From contig JAQJZZ010000008.1 in NCBI GenBank assembly GCA_030077755.1, forward strand, positions 2,480,001 through 2,544,000: a stretch of 64,000 nucleotides of DNA, given 5' to 3'. Below are positions 60,747 through 64,000 of the stretch, piece after piece. Both the position numbers and the translations under genes were made by a program. The notes under the pieces were generated by a model. The model did not search any database. It was not told the DNA's origin and was given only the letters and a program-made list of their open reading frames with translations. Positions within the stretch are counted from its first letter, which is position 1. Every line of letters starts with the position of its first letter. The stretch is from Filosporella fistucella. Its lineage: Eukaryota; Ascomycota; Leotiomycetes; Helotiales.

Positions 60747-61490
60747 CTACACTTGTGGTATTTGTGACCCTACCGTCCCTTCTCTGGCGTGCTTCTCCTT
60801 CAATCTCTTCTCTTGCTTCATAAATTCTCGTATTCCCACTGGGACACCTTTAAAGAGCTCCTCACTTGTGAAATCGGTCTCTAATCCTGTTCCCCAATTT
60901 GTGTCGCTGCCACCTCCATCATCATCCATACTGACCATTGTATGTTGTGCTCCTTTCTCCCCATCTCCAAGCATTGTGCCTGTCCCGCTGATTACTTGCT
61001 TCCTCCTCCTCTTGCCTTGCTCCAAACTATTCTCTTTCCTGTGTGCAATATCTGCTGCTTGTCGAGCGGCGGCCCACTCCTCGAGCTCTTCTCCATAGCG
61101 ATCCCATACGCAATTCACGCACCCACTCATGCAGCAATTATCTGGCTCATCCGGACGAGGTGGCACCCAAACACCTGCGATTAAAACAGACTTCCTCTGT
61201 ATTTCTGATCTCCGTTCTAAGGGCGAAGAGAGTCGCGAGGAGAATAGAATAGCGGGGCCATCTTCCGCGGAACTGGGCTTGGATTCTATTGCTGGTGTAG
61301 AAGCGGGGGTAGTGAGTGTGCTCGCGATCTTTGGAGAAGGAGTTTCTAGTATCGACGCATAGTAGTCCCCTATTGGGTTTGCTTGTTGTGTGGAAGGTTT
61401 GTTGGAGTTGTGACGGAGAGGTTGGAAGTGGCGGATGAAGGGAGAAAATTTCAGGCGTTGCGAAGCGCGTACAACAAATCTTGTTTCCAT
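60747..61490 (-). CDS. Oxidoreductase-like domain protein (OXLD1 type), mitochondrial
   Basis: An intronless 247-residue protein with the short oxidoreductase-like domain, here PPRPDEPDNCCMSGCVNCVWDRYGEEL at about residues 109-135. The CC-x3-C-x2-C cysteines are the hallmark, and the Tyr and acidic residues after them are typical. The first 30 residues (METRFVVRASQRLKFSPFIRHF onward) are basic, Arg-rich and free of acid after Glu2, a good mitochondrial presequence. Human OXLD1 and fungal relatives are mitochondrial, but the biochemical role is not established. The long C-terminal part is charged and probably flexible. The gene converges with DPM3, leaving about 115 bp between stop codons. Confidence 0.88.
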   Translation of the reverse strand: METRFVVRASQRLKFSPFIRHFQPLRHNSNKPSTQQANPIGDYYASILETPSPKIASTLTTPASTPAIESKPSSAEDGPAILFSSRLSSPLERRSEIQRKSVLIAGVWVPPRPDEPDNCCMSGCVNCVWDRYGEELEEWAAARQAADIAHRKENSLEQGKRRRKQVISGTGTMLGDGEKGAQHTMVSMDDDGGGSDTNWGTGLETDFTSEELFKGVPVGIREFMKQEKRLKEKHAREGTVGSQIPQV

Positions 61491-61980
61491 GTCAGGATAT
61501 TGTCAAGTTTGCCAAGAGCAGATATGATTTTTGGGTTATCGTGAAGTCATGAGGGTTTGCTGTAGTTGATAGTAAGTTTTCTTGAAGCTTTGTCTTGGAC
61601 TTTGCAAAGCGCCGAGGCGCGAGCTTCGGACGTCATCGCTGTTGTTTATCAGCACCCATCAGTAGTCTCGTGATCTAAGATAAATGGACAATTGGACATG
61701 AGGAAGAAGAAGGAGGAGAAAATAACAAATAGTAAAATAATAACCACAATTTGTTCAATATACTTTACTGAAATGCGAAAGTTTTGGTCAAATTGAAATC
61801 AATAGCGGCGGTCGCTTGAACACCTCAAGTCGCGTCCCCAATTGTCTTCGCGATTCAACACCCACCTCTAAAAACGGCGAAGATTCGACAACCCCGCCTT
61901 GCGACATTATCTCCATCGAGGGAGACGTTTATCCCGACTTCTGGACCATGGTGGAATACAGACACTAATCAGATCATTCA
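61491..61980. promoter_or_regulatory. Divergent promoter region
   Basis: About 490 bp between the mitochondrial protein gene and the partial gene at the window end. AT-rich near 61710-61790. No specific site assigned. Confidence 0.4.
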
Positions 61981-64000
61981 ATGGCAGATTCTCCTGCCAA
62001 GCGGCGCAAAACGTCACCGACGACTTCTGTCCCCATTGACGCGCCAGCTACACCAAGTCGGATACCTGTGCCTATTGAACGACAATCTGGGGCGAAGACT
62101 ACTCCTGCCAGACGGCCATCATTCTTGTCTCCGACGAAAGCGAGCATATCAAGGCATAATCCGCAACTTTTAAAGCGTCCGTCGTCTTCTGGCGCGGGTG
62201 CAGAAAGACCTGGCAGTCGGGGAAGAAATCTGGATGATGTATTTGCAAAGGTGCTGGGAGAAACAAGACCTGCCGTGGGAGGGCCTTCTCTAATGTCTGG
62301 AGAAGATAGAGACGGAACTAAGTCGACATCTACTACAGTGGAAAATGAGCCTAGAGAGCTAGACCCGCCCTTTCAATCTCAACGATCCAGACCTACAACT
62401 CCAAAATCTCGCTCGAAACCTATAGGTGGAAGGCTATCTGCAAAACCGAAGAGATTGTCTCGATCACCTACCAAGCGCCCGGAGAGAGCTATTGAGTATT
62501 CAGTCCCGGATCCAGCACAACTTCCGGATGACTTCAATCCGTTCCAAAAGAAAGGCCTGAAGAGATCGCCTGTGCCTGGGCAGGTTGACAATCCAGTGGC
62601 ACATACCATCGACCAAGATATTGAGAACCCTTTCAGGAAAACTGGATTGAGAAGGTCGCCCATTTTCAGTCGGCCAGTGGAGGGAAATGAACAGAAGTCA
62701 CCAGTTCCCGAACAGGATCCACCAAGAAGTGAACGGGCATCTTCGATTATTGAGCAACGAATGTGGAATTCACAAGATATTCGCCCATCATCCCAACTCC
62801 AGCAGGAAGAATCCCAAGCCTCAAATACCCCTACCGAACCAAACATCCCACAAATGGGCGCTCAACCAGTGCTGGAAGAACAAGTTTCAAAGTCGCCTAC
62901 TGAGCCAGAAAACTTATCCGCAAAAGATGTGGATGTTGATAAAGAGCCCACGCCTCCACCTCCACCAGTCGTTGAAAATGTTATGGAAAATGTTGTTGAA
63001 GCGGCTCCTACAAGAGAACCAAGGCCCCCCCAGGAACAGAGGACGGGAGGCAATGAAGAACATGAACTTACGAGGGAGTTTGAGACTTTAGTCCGACCTG
63101 CGACCCAGCGACGAGTTGCTAGGGTATTTGAAGATCCTCTCGCCCCATTTGGTGGTGCACCTATTCCCGAGGAGCCAGATCTACCTCCCACTCCCAAGCA
63201 GCTCGGGCTCGATGATCCAATAGTTACTACACCTCCTAGCGGTATTCATGATACGCCCAGCAAAAGAGCAAGGAGGACCAGGGCACTAGGAGAGAAGCTC
63301 AAATCATCTCCGCTAAAGCCAAAGGATCCCCGCCCAGAAGAACTGAAGCCAGAGCAGATGCTCCCGAAATCTATTCGGGTACCAGAAAACAAAACAGAAC
63401 AGGTTGTCAAGCGCCGGAAGTCTGCTAGATTCTTTATCCCTGAGGACCCGCACGCTGCCAAAAGGAAGGAACGTGATGGTCTACTGAAGGAGCTACAGCA
63501 GTTACAAGCCGACATTGCTCTTGCAAATCAAGAACATGAGCGGCTGCGAATCCGCTCGGAGTCAAAGAAGAAAATTGCTCCGCCTGGTCCAAATCCGAAC
63601 GAGTTGATGTCTATGCTTTCGCGAGCTACAGCGTCAGAACAACCAGTGAAAGAGACACAAAGACCAACCAGCATTTTCAAGTCCATCAATGCCTTCTTGC
63701 CATTTCGGTCGAGGAGGAGACCAACTGTGGCACCTGCGCCGGAGAAGCCGTTGCCGTCTCACTTACCGATTCCTTTGGATGACCCACTACCTTACCTTCA
63801 AGCTTTCAGTTCGTTGACCTTTTCCTCGGCTGTCACAATTCTGCCCGCAGAACCAGTGTCATCCGGGACTTCATCCCAAGAGGTCGACCAGCCGATCATG
63901 CAAAGACATGTCATAAAAGCCATTCATCCCTCAGGACTCTTCTCCACCCGCTTTTCAATGACGGTAGATACATCCGCTCTCACTGTGTCTTCGCTCGAAA
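61981..64000 (+). CDS. Partial: disordered nuclear-type protein with coiled coil
   Basis: An open frame from ATG 61981 to the window edge, 673 codons with no stop or intron; the 3' end is missing. The N-terminus (MADSPAKRRKTSP) has a basic nuclear-localisation-like cluster, and the first 490 residues are Pro/Ser/Lys-rich. Two copies of a linear motif NPFxKxGLxRSP lie near residues 187-198 and 217-228. LPPTPKQLGLDDP (near 402) precedes basic SKRARR. A short coiled coil (KERDGLLKELQQLQADIALANQ, about 496-525) leads into a more globular segment starting DDPLPYLQAFSSLTF. This layout recalls chromosome-associated or kinetochore proteins of filamentous fungi, but I cannot assign a family. Confidence 0.7.
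   Translation, partial: MADSPAKRRKTSPTTSVPIDAPATPSRIPVPIERQSGAKTTPARRPSFLSPTKASISRHNPQLLKRPSSSGAGAERPGSRGRNLDDVFAKVLGETRPAVGGPSLMSGEDRDGTKSTSTTVENEPRELDPPFQSQRSRPTTPKSRSKPIGGRLSAKPKRLSRSPTKRPERAIEYSVPDPAQLPDDFNPFQKKGLKRSPVPGQVDNPVAHTIDQDIENPFRKTGLRRSPIFSRPVEGNEQKSPVPEQDPPRSERASSIIEQRMWNSQDIRPSSQLQQEESQASNTPTEPNIPQMGAQPVLEEQVSKSPTEPENLSAKDVDVDKEPTPPPPPVVENVMENVVEAAPTREPRPPQEQRTGGNEEHELTREFETLVRPATQRRVARVFEDPLAPFGGAPIPEEPDLPPTPKQLGLDDPIVTTPPSGIHDTPSKRARRTRALGEKLKSSPLKPKDPRPEELKPEQMLPKSIRVPENKTEQVVKRRKSARFFIPEDPHAAKRKERDGLLKELQQLQADIALANQEHERLRIRSESKKKIAPPGPNPNELMSMLSRATASEQPVKETQRPTSIFKSINAFLPFRSRRRPTVAPAPEKPLPSHLPIPLDDPLPYLQAFSSLTFSSAVTILPAEPVSSGTSSQEVDQPIMQRHVIKAIHPSGLFSTRFSMTVDTSALTVSSLE

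Overview
The window is a stretch of filamentous ascomycete chromosome. The evidence is genes broken by 45-150 nt GT-AG introns with CTNAC-type branch sites, and fungus-specific families: a PDR drug pump, a fungal phytochrome, a Zn2Cys6 regulator, an NDT80-type regulator, a BYS1 protein and an NLP. The plant-facing content (alpha-galactosidase, NLP, GH125) and the gene style suggest a Leotiomycetes-like saprotroph or plant associate; that placement is inference. I rebuilt exon structures by hand and accepted only models whose exon lengths sum to a multiple of three.

0-24 kb: a secreted GH27 alpha-galactosidase with a ricin-like tail lies divergent to a spherulin-4/GH135-like protein. A full-size PDR ABC transporter follows, then a fungal phytochrome hybrid histidine kinase in six exons, a secreted GH125 alpha-mannosidase, and a regulator combining C2H2 fingers with a Zn2Cys6 cluster.

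25-38 kb: a five-exon DUF4238 gene with an 18-nt microexon and a tandemly duplicated intron, an Srs2-type UvrD helicase, a small secreted BYS1 protein, and a single-pass membrane protein with a long disordered tail.

39-53 kb: the most coherent unit is an N-acetylglucosamine (GlcNAc) catabolic cluster. It holds GlcN6P deaminase, a GlcNAc-kinase-type hexokinase, a RON1-like NDT80 regulator, an NGS1-like GH3-GNAT sensor and GlcNAc-6-phosphate deacetylase. The three enzymes take GlcNAc to fructose-6-phosphate; the other two genes should sense the sugar and switch on the pathway. The GH3 part of the sensor has lost the usual catalytic residues. Several cluster genes carry upstream ORFs that overlap their start codons, and the ngs1-dac1 divergent promoter carries twin CCAAT boxes.

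53-64 kb: a type I NLP gene, then a loose region with three ~185-bp tandem repeats and two ORFs sharing the cysteine pattern CPxCGAxxYHGxCxxC, which I do not recognise. Housekeeping genes follow: ribosomal protein eL13, DPM3, an oxidoreductase-like (OXLD1-type) mitochondrial protein, and the first 673 codons of a disordered nuclear-type protein that runs off the end of the window.
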